Assembly: GCA_025618425.1 (NCBI GenBank)
Contig: CM046852.1
Coordinates: forward strand, 4,171,816-4,235,815
From: Heliocidaris tuberculata
Taxonomy: Eukaryota; Echinodermata; Echinoidea; Camarodonta; Echinometridae
Length of the DNA stretch: 64,000 nt
Reading direction: 5' to 3'
Shown: positions 13,101 to 20,508 of the stretch, one piece after another
Layout: the number at the start of each line of letters is the position of its first letter
How positions within the stretch are numbered: the stretch's first letter is position 1
Translations under genes and position numbers: made by a program
The notes under the pieces: generated by a model
Told to the model about the DNA's origin: nothing
Databases searched by the model: none
What the model saw: only the letters and a program-made list of their open reading frames with translations

Positions 13101-14578
13101 CATGCAGTATGTACATCACTTGGGTGGAGAGGGGCAAACATATGTACATGTAGATGTCTTGTCTTCCCAAAGGATATTAGAGCTAGTGATTTGAACCCTA
13201 TACCTTGTGATCCACAGTCTAGTGATCTTACCCACTACACCAATTATACTACATTTACTTGTATATTATGAAGAGTTTGTATGTGGAGGCTGGTAGATTA
13301 ATTAAAGATAAAGTCGAGTTCTGGACATGAGATCGAATAGAGAAAGAAACTGTCTGAAAGCAATTGGGAAAGGTTGATTATATAGCACATAAGAATTGGT
13401 GTACATGTATGCTGTAAGGTTTTGGAATCATCAAAATGATAAGAAAATTGACCCCACTCTGCTAAGAGTCACATGCACTGCACACAGAAATGTGTACATG
13501 TACATGTACATGCATATGGGACTACACACAAATGTTTAACCCGAACATTTCAGCTGCTTCTGGTCATATTTTTAATGTGAGGGCATTTAATGAGCAATCC
13601 TTTTTCAGGTGACATATCTACTACGATAATCTTCCAAATTAATAAGAATGAGAAAGCTCACAAAATTAATTTTTACCTTTCCCAGAACTCAAGCTTACCT
13701 TTAAGCAGGCACTGTGCCTGTTAACATTATTGTTATTGACAAACTTATTGTTATGAGATTACTGTTATTGACTGATTCTTGCCACTGTCATCTTAAACTT
13801 TAAATTGTATCATTATCCCTCTTGAGACCACATTTTGTAGTTTGGCTCAATAACTTTTGATTCAGAGCCCTAAAAAATATACCAGATGCAAGAATAGAAA
13901 GAACAAAAAATTCTGCACACACTGAATCAAATTTTTGTTGCATGACCATATTGCTTTTGATGCCAGGAATTTTAAAAGGGAAAATTAGCTTTAAAATCCT
14001 TAAATTGGCAACACATTGTGAGGTTCAAAATTATTGATTTGACACTATTTGTCAAAAATTGGTAATTTTTTCAACTTTTCAACAAAGTTTTTAAACATGT
14101 ACATGTATGTGTTATCAAAGACACTACATTTTATTAAAATAATGTAGCACTAAAAGAAAAATATTGTTGCTGCCAATTTGAAGAATGAACAGTGATCAAT
14201 TTAGCCCTTAAATAAGTCCTGTCCTGGAAGGGTTAATCACAGCACCCTGCATGGGTGATTAAGTCAATAAAACATTCAACATCGAAACATTCAAACCACA
14301 ACACCGGGGGAGGGCTGGGGTTTCATCAAGTGTCTTGTCGGTGATTTTTACCGTCAAATTTGCTCTCAGCCAATCAGATGCAAGGATTTCAGTAGCTTAT
14401 AACAGTTATTGTAAATTGTCAGTGAAAGCAAGTTTCATGAAACGAGGCCCAGTACTTACTTTGAAGAGTCTTGGAAGGACATCGGCAGGTTGGCCTCTGA
14501 TCAGGAAGAGCCGAGAGTTGAGTCTCCTTAGACTAGAGTCCAGGTCCTCCAAACATTCTAACAGAAACCTGATTGATG

Positions 14579-14620
<42 letters not shown>

Positions 14621-14707
14621 GGAGGAAGGGAGAGAGAGAGGGGAAGGGGGAGAGAGAGGGGGAAGGGGGAGAGAGAGGGGAATGAAGAGAGAGAGAGAGG
14701 AGGGGGA

Positions 14708-14742
<35 letters not shown>

Positions 14743-17700
14743 AAGAGAGAGATTGTTAAATGTAAAACTGATTTTAACTGTATGTAATTAAAGTGAGCAC
14801 ATACATGTACAAGGTATAAATTATGTAAATCAAGTACTCTTTATCTTTACTTCCAAAAGTGGGTATTTTGCTACATTTAGACAGCTAGTTTCATTTGCGA
14901 CTTGTGCGTGGGTGTTTAATCATCATTTATCAATGCCCAAACTGTGCTCGAGAACATTCATTTGCAGTTTATAGACTTTAATTAAAGGGCATGTAATATT
15001 GGAGTACAAAGAAGATTTCCAGAGCTATTGAACCATTCTGCTACATGTACAATGTTCATTATTTCCAGAGAAGGAAAGGCATTTAATCATCATTTATCAA
15101 TGCCTAGACTGTGCTGTAGAAAATTAGCTTTGCAGTTTACAGACTTCAATTTTCCACCATGATGGAGATCTATTCAACCCTTTTGCTCTTTTTTTTTTTT
15201 TTTTTTTTTTGTTCTTGAATCATTAACTACATGTATTTGAAAGTCTCACGCTGCTCTGGGGGAAGTTTAGTCATATAAAATTATATAATGCCCCCCCCCC
15301 CCCCTTGATAAAATGTGCCCTCTGATTGTCTTCCAACAACAAAAAAGGTTATTAAAAATACTGCATTTATCAATGTATGTAATTGAAGCAATATTTTGGT
15401 ATTCACTATCAAAATTCCTGAAAAGCATGTACATGTACCTTTTCTGCGTAGCATGCTAAATGTCATTTTGAGGCAAAGCAGCCAAAAATTTGCCTCATAA
15501 AAATGACAGTGGGGTGATAAAACTCATAACTAAATATGTTTGATTTTCAGGAGAACAAAAAAAAACCCTTCATGATTAACACAGTAAGGGCAGTGATGAC
15601 CTTCCTTTTGCAGATCACTTGTGACATTATTTTTTTTCAAATACACCTGTACAGTATATTATGCACTACGCAGGTTTTCAGAACATCAAATTAGTCCTTA
15701 TTGACAAAAAAGGTATTAAAAAAAAGCAGCAGCAGAAAATGAGAGGTTTATGATCACCCCCACCATATACATGTAGGGCACTTACAAAATCAAGCACATA
15801 CTGTAGGGTTAAATGTACCTGATTTACGGTCTACATGGTGTGCATGTGTACATGTAGGTAACATGTATGGGATACATACTTTTCCCTTCTCGATTCTCCA
15901 AACTTTTTCTTTCCCTTTCATCCTGACTCATCCTTTCTTTCCCTCTCTTCTTTGTATCCCCTTTCTCAGCAACCCACGCCCTTTTTGTGGCTTTTTCGGG
16001 GTTTTTTTTTTGTGTGTGTAGTTAATGCAATAAATACCGGTACAATTCTGATACTGTAATGGAGTCTCAAAGCCAAGATCATTAAAGATCTTTAATCTTG
16101 ATCCCCAATCATTTATGTCCCTTGTGCTTCTTTACAATTGTTTATTCTTAATGTACTTTCCTTATGTTTTCATATTTTATATGTATTTATAACGTATGAC
16201 TATCATGTGCAATTACAAACATGTATGCATTTTTTTATGTTTTTATATTTCATGAGTGAAATAAAAGAATCTTGAAATCTTGAAAGCTTGAAAGGGGAAG
16301 TTCAACTTACATGTATACAAATGTACCTGTACATGTACTGTAGATGAAGTTGGATTTGCATGTAACCCTTTCAAGACAATTGACCACATTTTGTGGTTTG
16401 GCTCAAAAACTTTTCAGAGCTCTAAAAAATACACCAGATGCATGAGTACATGTACATGTAGATGTAGAAAGAGCAAAAATTTCTGCACACACTATGTCTA
16501 TTTTTGTTGCATGACCGTACAGTATTGTGTTTGATGCCAGGAACTTTAAAAACAAGAATAAGCTTTAAAATCCTTATAAAGTAAGTTGGCAACACAATGA
16601 GAGGTTCAAAATCGTTGTTAATCAACCTCGCAATTTTTTCAACTTTTCGACAATATTTCTAACCATGTGCACATGTATACATGTAAATTGTTTTCAAAGA
16701 CAAAGGGTGTCTGGAGAAAAAAATTATTTCACTTATTTTAAAATGATATTAAATTTTCTTCCTGGATTTGAAAAATAATAACCATCAAACTGACAGAAAT
16801 ATGACATTTCATGAAAAATTCCAGTTAATTACTGCAAAATAAGAGAATAAAATCAGACCATTTTTCAGCTTTTTCCTGCCATAGGCTATGTAGTTAAGAA
16901 ATGGGACACACACAAATGCAAATTTTGAGTTTCCGACTTTATACTTAATGTCAAAAACTTGTCCTTTACATGTACATGACCATTCTTTTATAGGAAATTT
17001 TACAATCTTTCTGATGGTATGAATTTTTTCAAGGTTTGAATATCAGATCACAGTGCAAAATTGTGAAAAAGTGACAAAATTTGTGTAAAACAGAAATTTC
17101 AGTTTCCCATAGGAAACGCATGGGGAAATGGCAATCTGAATACACACAAATATAAGGGTTTGCAATTCATCTCTTATTTTAATTTTGTAGTGAGCCTAAA
17201 AACTTGTCCTTAGTGTCAAAAGAATGACCAGTATTTTCTCTTTCCATACATTCCAAATATGAGATAAAAATTAATTCAGATCACATTTTAATAACAGGAT
17301 GAATTTGCCCCTAAAATTGTGCCATTTTTTCACCTGAATCAGCACGTTTTTAAGCTGACACTTTTCAGTGTGACTTCAGACACCCTACTCTTATTCCAAA
17401 AGAATGGATAAGATACATGTAAGGATAAATATCAAAATAATACTAAGAAAAAAAAAGGGGTCTGAATTTACAAACATACCAAAATACCAGCCTGCAAACA
17501 GATTTTTTAACCGTTTTTTTTTTTTTTTTTTTTTTCAAAGCAATCAAACCACGAAACATCAAGATTTAATACAAAATTTTTACTTCATCTGTTGAGAGGA
17601 AAAAGGGTGTTATCATTCAACACCCTTCTGGCTCTCATGAGACGGGGTCGGGCTAACTCGGCACTAGGGCGAACTCGGCACTGCGCGGTGACCATGTTTC

Positions 17701-18428
17701 AAGAGCTGAAGTCCATGCTACGCACCGTACCCTTTTTAGCCTTAAATTTCATGCTTTGAATAATTTCACTTCTTGAAATTTTCAACATTAGACTTCTTTG
17801 CTAACCATTTTACACATTGATATCAAATAATTTGAATTTAAGTGTTTTGAAATGTGTAATTAATGCGAAATTCAACACAAGTGTTTGCGATCAATTTAAT
17901 AACTCTCTGGGCTCACTCAGCCGCGATTTTCCGCCAAGGCCAAGTTCGCCCTAGTGCCGAGTTAGCCCGGATCCCATGAGACAATATGGCTAGATATCTA
18001 GAAGGAGGTTCATCTGAAACCATGGGACGAGGAGAGGAGCCTGTCCTCATGTCTAATTAACGAGCAAAATAAATTTGTACGCTTGTAATGTACGTTTCCA
18101 TTCCATCAATAGTTTAAAACCGTAATTTAGACCATGGTTTAATTTAAATCTCCTTCATGACTTCGGGCCCATCCATATTAAAATAATTTTGTCTCAGATC
18201 AATCTGATCATACATAGATTTATATTCATACCTCCATCTGTTGACTCCTTTGCTACAAGATCCTGCAAACCACGGGTCTAGAATATAAATACACCTGAAT
18301 CCACTTGATGCTTTGAGTCCTTCTTTGAGCGCAGGGTTATCGTGAAGACGAAGCCCTTTACGAAACCAGTGAACGAGACATCCTGGCTTCTCTGCATGTC
18401 GACTGGACCTATGTTTCCGCTTGGGCAT
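1444..18428 (-). CDS. CRY: Animal cryptochrome (vertebrate-type CRY), 5' part, five coding exons
   Basis: Exons at 18428-18232, 14568-14460, 12891-12749, 4762-4578 and 1532-1444 join in phase into 241 codons (723 nt) with GT-AG borders throughout. The product matches the N-terminal antenna (alpha/beta) domain of the photolyase/cryptochrome family: [16 protein letters not shown] near residues 19-34, DPWFAG at 51-56, [15 protein letters not shown] in exon 2, DSEPFG and SHTLYD in exon 3, PPLTYKRFQ in exon 4 and GGETEA in exon 5. DPWFAGS and the [17 protein letters not shown] end resemble vertebrate-type CRY more than (6-4) photolyase. Such proteins act as transcriptional repressors of the animal clock, usually nuclear. 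The FAD-binding helical domain and C-terminal tail would lie left of base 1, so photoreceptor versus repressor function cannot be judged. The N-terminus carries a basic extension (KRKHR) longer than in mouse CRY1. All introns are heavily invaded by repeats. Confidence 0.93.
1533..2980. other. Cryptochrome intron sequence, purine-rich
   Basis: No gene seen. Bases ~2290-2780 are strongly purine-rich on the plus strand (AGAAAG/GAGAAA tracts). Several TACATGTA words occur. Confidence 0.6.
2981..3573. mobile_element. Long hairpin (foldback) element, copy A
   Basis: Starts TTAAAGGAGAATGAAACC and ends with its complement before TTAA. The two ~280-bp halves are near-complementary (for example CTCAATTTACTTTC on the left against GAAAGTAAATTGAG on the right). 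Two other copies lie at 39741 and 41054. Non-coding. The TTAA ends again suggest a piggyBac-type mobiliser. Confidence 0.82.
4040..4185 (-). mobile_element. SINE/LINE 3' tail with (TTA)n
   Basis: Read on the minus strand, an ATGCGCTATAAAAATATAA segment is followed by a (TTA)n tail at 4053-4088. This is the same tail architecture as the tRNA-derived SINEs at 52337 and 35746 and the LINE at 28388. A tRNA-like head is not evident. Confidence 0.5.
4578..4762 (-). CDS. CRY: Cryptochrome coding exon 4
   Basis: 185 nt, acceptor CCACAG|GA and donor TTAG|GTAAAG. It encodes [25 protein letters not shown], then a variable acidic linker, then [14 protein letters not shown]. The PPLTYKRF and YG(I/V)P(T/S)LEELG motifs are characteristic of animal CRY and (6-4) photolyases. 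The linker ([21 protein letters not shown]) is the poorly conserved interdomain segment. Confidence 0.95.
4860..5435. repeat. GA-rich tandem array, ~183-bp period
   Basis: GAAAAAGCAAGAGGG recurs at about 4988, 5172 and 5354. Each unit also holds a GGGATGGGAGGGCTGGGATA block and GACAGACAGACAG runs. ORFs here on both strands are low-complexity shadows. Confidence 0.85.
5436..6000. other. Cryptochrome intron 3, no feature recognised
   Basis: No gene or repeat family recognised beyond scattered TACATGTA words and short homopolymers. Confidence 0.5.
6003..6415. repeat. GA-rich tandem duplication, ~211-bp period
   Basis: AATAAGATGATGTAAGTAGAG with flanking purine tracts occurs at ~6035 and again at ~6246, each followed by the same GACACAAATGATGAAATA block. 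Confidence 0.85.
6416..7020. other. Cryptochrome intron 3, no feature recognised
   Basis: Non-coding; nothing beyond TACATGTA words. Confidence 0.4.
7030..7185. repeat. GA-rich microsatellite with long G run
   Basis: GAGA/GACAGACAG tracts followed by an uninterrupted G run of roughly two dozen bases (~7161-7184), a candidate for quadruplex formation and assembly error. Confidence 0.85.
7421..8240. mobile_element. Foldback element split by a TTAA MITE
   Basis: The left arm (7421 to ~7583, starting GGGCAATTCCACGGTAACGG) is matched by the complement of the right arm (8060-8240, ending ATTGCCC). Shared text includes GGACATTCAGAGACACATTT and TCAAACCATAACTACAA. The centre holds a smaller hairpin (GGTAATGGAAGGACAT against ATGTCTTTCCGTTACC) and then the MITE at 7645-8059. 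AAAT flanks both ends. Confidence 0.8.
7645..8059 (-). mobile_element. TTAA-flanked MITE, copy 2 (nested)
   Basis: TTAACCCTTTCAGGACAGG ... TTGAAAGGGTTAA, reverse orientation to copy 1, inserted at a TTAA in the loop of the larger foldback element. Confidence 0.85.
8410..8690. repeat. GA-rich low-complexity tract
   Basis: Plus-strand purine tract with interspersed G runs. ORFs here are artefacts of composition. Confidence 0.8.
8691..9070. other. Cryptochrome intron 3, no feature recognised
   Basis: Non-coding. A stretch with CGTGAGTAAG and GGGTGACTGTCACGCC (~8990-9025) has a weak echo at 50150-50180; family unknown. Confidence 0.4.
9071..9122. mobile_element. Short palindromic element, copy a (degenerate)
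   Basis: AAGGGCATTAACTCTGTATAA faces TTTAACACCCTTTTGGCTC, a decayed copy of the ~70-bp palindrome best seen at 20433-20508. Confidence 0.6.
9210..9720 (+). mobile_element. Penelope-like element, GIY-YIG endonuclease fragment
   Basis: From 9214 the frame reads [18 protein letters not shown], then [10 protein letters not shown], then [20 protein letters not shown] and [12 protein letters not shown]. This matches the C-terminal GIY-YIG nuclease of Penelope-like retroelements (their YIGET, RWFERGVxEAI and LNRGGGLRH signatures). After ~9483 homology continues in other frames (PRRLTQNN-like, then [10 protein letters not shown]), so at least two indels have broken it. The reverse transcriptase part is absent: a 5'-truncated relic in cryptochrome intron 3. 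Confidence 0.85.
9721..10060. other. Cryptochrome intron 3, no feature recognised
   Basis: Non-coding; TACATGTACATCTACATGTA at ~9944-9963. Confidence 0.4.
10063..10355. repeat. Tandem duplication with GA arrays
   Basis: Two units each begin AAAGACAAT, carry a long GA run, then GA(A)TATTC(C/T)G and GCA(G)CACAC followed by TACCATCCTA. Period about 130-140 bp. Confidence 0.75.
10420..12430. other. Cryptochrome intron 3, no gene recognised
   Basis: No coding signal. A short hairpin (CCGGTCGGAA against TTCCGACCGG) sits at ~11588-11625. CCCTAACCCTA-like words begin near 12366. Confidence 0.5.
12440..12800 (-). repeat. ~135-bp tandem repeat copying the exon 3 end and donor
   Basis: Blocks starting GATTACTACTTAC (plus strand) occur at 12467, 12603 and 12736. 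The 12736 block is the true end of cryptochrome exon 3 with its donor. The other two carry mutated copies of the last ~40 exon bases and the donor. Units are separated by CCTAACCCTAACCC-like sequence and GTCGGAGAGGCTTC. Confidence 0.85.
12749..12891 (-). CDS. CRY: Cryptochrome coding exon 3
   Basis: 143 nt beginning GAATGG after a TTTAG acceptor and ending GA|GTAAGT. It encodes [17 protein letters not shown]...SHTLYDPQ, the end of the antenna domain. The last ~40 nt with the donor are the first unit of a ~135-bp tandem repeat running into the intron. A tRNA-derived SINE tail lies about 30 bp upstream of the acceptor. Confidence 0.95.
12925..13250 (-). mobile_element. tRNA-derived SINE, copy 3
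   Basis: On the minus strand, an A-box-like GGTGTAGTGGGTAAG, then ACTGTGGATCACAAGG, a B-box-like GGGTTCAAATC and the CTAATATCCTTTGGGAAGAC motif match the SINE at 52337. It ends in a TTATTGTTATTATTGTTG tail near 12928, about 35 bp from the exon 3 acceptor. Confidence 0.78.
13304..13697 (+). mobile_element. Dispersed ~390-bp repeat family R390, copy 1
   Basis: Same order of blocks as at 37379 and (reverse) 46103: AGCAATTGGGAAAGG, TTATATAGCACATAAGAATT, TAAGGTTTTGGAATCA, GAGTCACATGCACTGCACAC, ACATTTCAGCTGCTTCT, TTTTACCTTTCCCAGAACTC. The ends carry a short inverted repeat, GAGTTCTGG. No coding potential. This copy has TACATG hexamers absent from its siblings. Confidence 0.8.
13813..14236 (+). mobile_element. 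TTAA-flanked MITE, copy 3
   Basis: TTATCCCTCTTGAGACCAC ... CTGTCCTGGAAGGGTTAA. Same body as copy 1, with the left TTAA mutated to TTAT and an ACATGT-rich insertion near 14096. Confidence 0.8.
14313..14450 (-). mobile_element. ~140-bp MITE family GGGCCC, copy 1
   Basis: GGGGTTTCATCAAG... on the left pairs with ...TTTCATGAAACGAGGCCC on the right. The interior (CAGCCAATCAGATGCAAGG, TTTCAGTAGCTTATA) is the complement of the interior of the element at 50504-50647. It ends about 4 bp from the donor hexamer of cryptochrome exon 2. Confidence 0.75.
14460..14568 (-). CDS. CRY: Cryptochrome coding exon 2
   Basis: 109 nt, acceptor CAG|G at 14569 and donor AAA|GTAAGT at 14459. The first base completes the Arg codon of exon 1. 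It encodes [10 protein letters not shown]...[21 protein letters not shown], collinear with mouse CRY1 residues about 54-89. The serine of LNSRLF corresponds to mouse CRY1 Ser71, a known AMPK target. A MITE ends within a few bases of the donor. Confidence 0.95.
14578..14755. repeat. GA microsatellite
   Basis: Nearly pure GA/GGA repeat beginning about 10 bp upstream (in the gene's sense) of the exon 2 acceptor, replacing the usual polypyrimidine tract: on the minus strand it is a long CT run. Confidence 0.9.
14756..16360. other. Cryptochrome intron 1, partly LINE-tail-like
   Basis: A T run (~15190-15210) and a C run (~15291-15304) occur. Bases ~16060-16292 end in AATAAAAGAATCTTGAAATC and further CTTGAAA units, resembling the 3' tail of a non-LTR retrotransposon. 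Two direct relatives of TTTAATCATCATTTATCAATGCC lie at ~14917 and ~15080. No gene. Confidence 0.45.
16361..16705 (+). mobile_element. TTAA MITE, copy 4 (3'-truncated)
   Basis: GTAACCCTTTCAAGACAATTG then the family body. Homology fades after GTTTTCAAAGACA, so the right terminus is missing. Confidence 0.78.
16706..17580. other. Cryptochrome intron 1, no feature recognised
   Basis: AT-rich, non-coding. AAACTTGTCCTT followed by a nearby GACCAT/GACCAG recurs at ~16955 and ~17205, hinting at an old internal duplication. Confidence 0.4.
17590..17638. mobile_element. Short palindromic element, copy b
   Basis: CTGTTGAGAGGAAAAAGGGTG faces CACCCTTCTGGCTCTCATGAG. The right flank was then used as target by the element at 17644. 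Confidence 0.65.
17644..17974. mobile_element. TIR element with perfect 8-bp duplication
   Basis: Inverted ends share GGGCTAACTCGGCACTAGGG and the following CGAACT. Both sides are flanked by CATGAGAC (17636-17643 and 17975-17982). 331 bp, no ORF. 8-bp duplications are typical of hAT-superfamily transposition. Confidence 0.88.
18232..18428 (-). CDS. CRY: Cryptochrome coding exon 1
   Basis: Encodes residues 1-65 plus two bases of codon 66. The ATG at 18428-18426 has an A at -3 and is followed by a basic stretch ([10 protein letters not shown]) before the conserved [16 protein letters not shown] strand. The exon stops within the conserved GVNRWR motif at an AG|GTATGA donor. Open frame continues past the donor, but that extension (YEYKSMYDQ...) has no family similarity, so the splice is preferred. 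A 5' non-coding exon upstream cannot be excluded. Confidence 0.93.
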
Positions 18429-19950
18429 CTTTCAGGCAGGAGGCACAAAATTTCCTTTGCAGAATAAATCTGTCAAAATCAGACCCAACAGGCAACAACT
18501 GATGATCAGTTTATGAAACTGGAAGCAAGGTCCTCACGCTAGATTTTCAGGTAGGGGTTTACTCAGTAGTTCTCTAAATCTACTTCTAATTAATCTAAAG
18601 TTAGTTATTAAAAGTTGGTACTACAGTCAGTACAATGATTAAGTCTAACAGTTAGACCTTAAGAGGCCTTAAAGTTTTTTTAGGGATCCTATCCCAAATA
18701 AGACACTTTGTTCTGGAAGACCTGACAAAAATGGAAATCACCCGGCACGAATCTTGTCAAAATGATCAAACAATACCACACTGGCTGTCATTATGACAAT
18801 TTTGATTGCGAAAGGGAAAAGAAGAGTTGTTTTCAGTGGTTGATAAATATGAGGTATCTGATTTTAATTGAAGAGAGAACTGTCCACATCGTCAATCATG
18901 TTAATATGATTCACAATCGGCATCCGGAATTGACACATCAATTCTTGACAGCTACTGTACTGGTCTTCAAACATTTATGATTTGGTGAAGGAAAAACAAA
19001 TTTCCTCAGGATCGGCCTTACTCAGTCACAGCTCTGGCCTCGTCTAGTGACGGCAAAGTAAGAACAATTACAAAGTGAAAACTGGAAAGAGAAATGCGAT
19101 AACAGATCCCAATCAGATTGACGGCGGAGACAAAGTCAGACATATATCAAAAGTAAATTGAGTAAAGCCAACAATAATTCATCACAAAAAAGGAGGAGTG
19201 TGAAGAATTATCATCCAAATGATCTGGCTGCTATTGCTTGATAGTTGCTCGTTTCAGTCTCGGCAATCGAAACTTTCTCTTGCCTTATCTCTGAGTCTGA
19301 TGCACATTAAATCCAATGCATTTCAGCATAACCCAGATATCATGAACAGTTCACCGGACAGGAGCATGTTAGACAACGAGGAAAGAATTCGGCCTTGCAG
19401 TGAGCAGTGCAGTTATCTAGTCAACAACAATGGCGGCTCCATGTACGCCAGAGTTGTGTTGTTGTGTAACTAGAAAAAATGTTTTTTTCGTGCCCCGAAA
19501 TAGTCTATCTTCAGCAACCATGGTAGTTTTATTGCTAATACCAAAGTTAATAAGATCGTGATTTTCCTTAATTTATTAACCATTTAAAGAGTTATAACTC
19601 TAAAATAAAACTATGACAGAATTTAAATTGAAATAGTGAAGTTTATGATTTTATGATTCCAAATAAGTGAAAAATAGAAGGAAACAAATATTGTTCATTG
19701 AGAAAAGACTAGCACAAGATCAACGTCGGCCGAAACGTGACCCAGAAAAGGAAACAGGGTGAAGACTCGTGATTGGTTGTTTCGCTGGGGGCCGGGCTGA
19801 ATACTAATGAAGTCACGTTGCAGCTAACATGTTACGGTTGCCTATTCCAGAATGATCATAACAGTGCTTTGTGTACGTGTAGAAAAATCACCACTATCTG
19901 GTTCTCTTTGAACTTCAAATTGAAGGTTAAGATTACGTTTTAAAAGAAGG
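18429..19950. other. Sequence upstream of the cryptochrome start
   Basis: Would hold the cryptochrome 5' UTR and promoter. No TATA box, E-box CACGTG or upstream exon could be supported by eye. No gene recognised. Confidence 0.4.
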
Positions 19951-19954
19951 TTAA

Positions 19955-20258
19955 GAAGGAGAAGGAGAAGGAGAAGGAGAAGAAGAAGAAGAAGAAGAAG
20001 AAGAAGAAGAAGAAGAAGAAGAAGAAGAAGAAGAAAGAAGAAGAAGAAGAAGAAGAAGAAGAAAGAAGAAGAAGAAGAAGAAGAAGAAGAAGAAGAAGAA
20101 GAAGAAGAAGAAGAAGAAGAAGAAGAAGAAGAAGAAGAAGAAGAAGAAGAAGAAGAAGAAGAAGAAGAAGAAGAAGAAGAAGAAGAAGAAGAAGAAGAAG
20201 AAGAAGAAGAAGAAGAAGAAGATCGAAGAAGAAGAAGAAGAAGAGGAAGAAGATGAGA
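19955..20258. repeat. (GAA)n trinucleotide array, ~300 bp
   Basis: Nearly perfect AAG/GAA repeat with a few AAAG and GATC interruptions. On the minus strand it is (TTC)n. Confidence 0.97.
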
Positions 20259-20432
20259 ATTGTTTTAATAGGCCTATATTTATGTCACGATCCTCTCCTG
20301 AAAATTACGAGGACTACATATCAATCACCTGAGAAAGGTTAAAGAACAGACACAAGTAAAATATCTCTTTCTCTTTCTTTCTCTTTCTCTCTCTTTCTCT
20401 CTCTCTCTCTGAGTCCCTCTGCCCTCTGAGGC

Positions 20433-20508
20433 TGATGAGAGTCAGAAGGGCGTTAACTCTGTGTTAAAGTACATGTATATGAGTTAACGCCCTTCTGGCT
20501 CCAAACAG
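20433..20508. mobile_element. Short palindromic element, copy c (best copy)
   Basis: GTCAGAAGGGCGTTAACTC on the left faces GAGTTAACGCCCTTCTGGCT on the right, with a loop containing GTACATGTATAT. About 70 bp, non-coding. Relatives at 9071, 17590, 43143, 47709, 50664 and 60797. Confidence 0.85.

Noticed and set aside
1444..18428. (6-4) photolyase instead of cryptochrome
   Set aside because: DPWFAGS and the GGETEA-RLERHLERK region fit vertebrate-type CRY better, although the decisive FAD-domain residues are not in the window.
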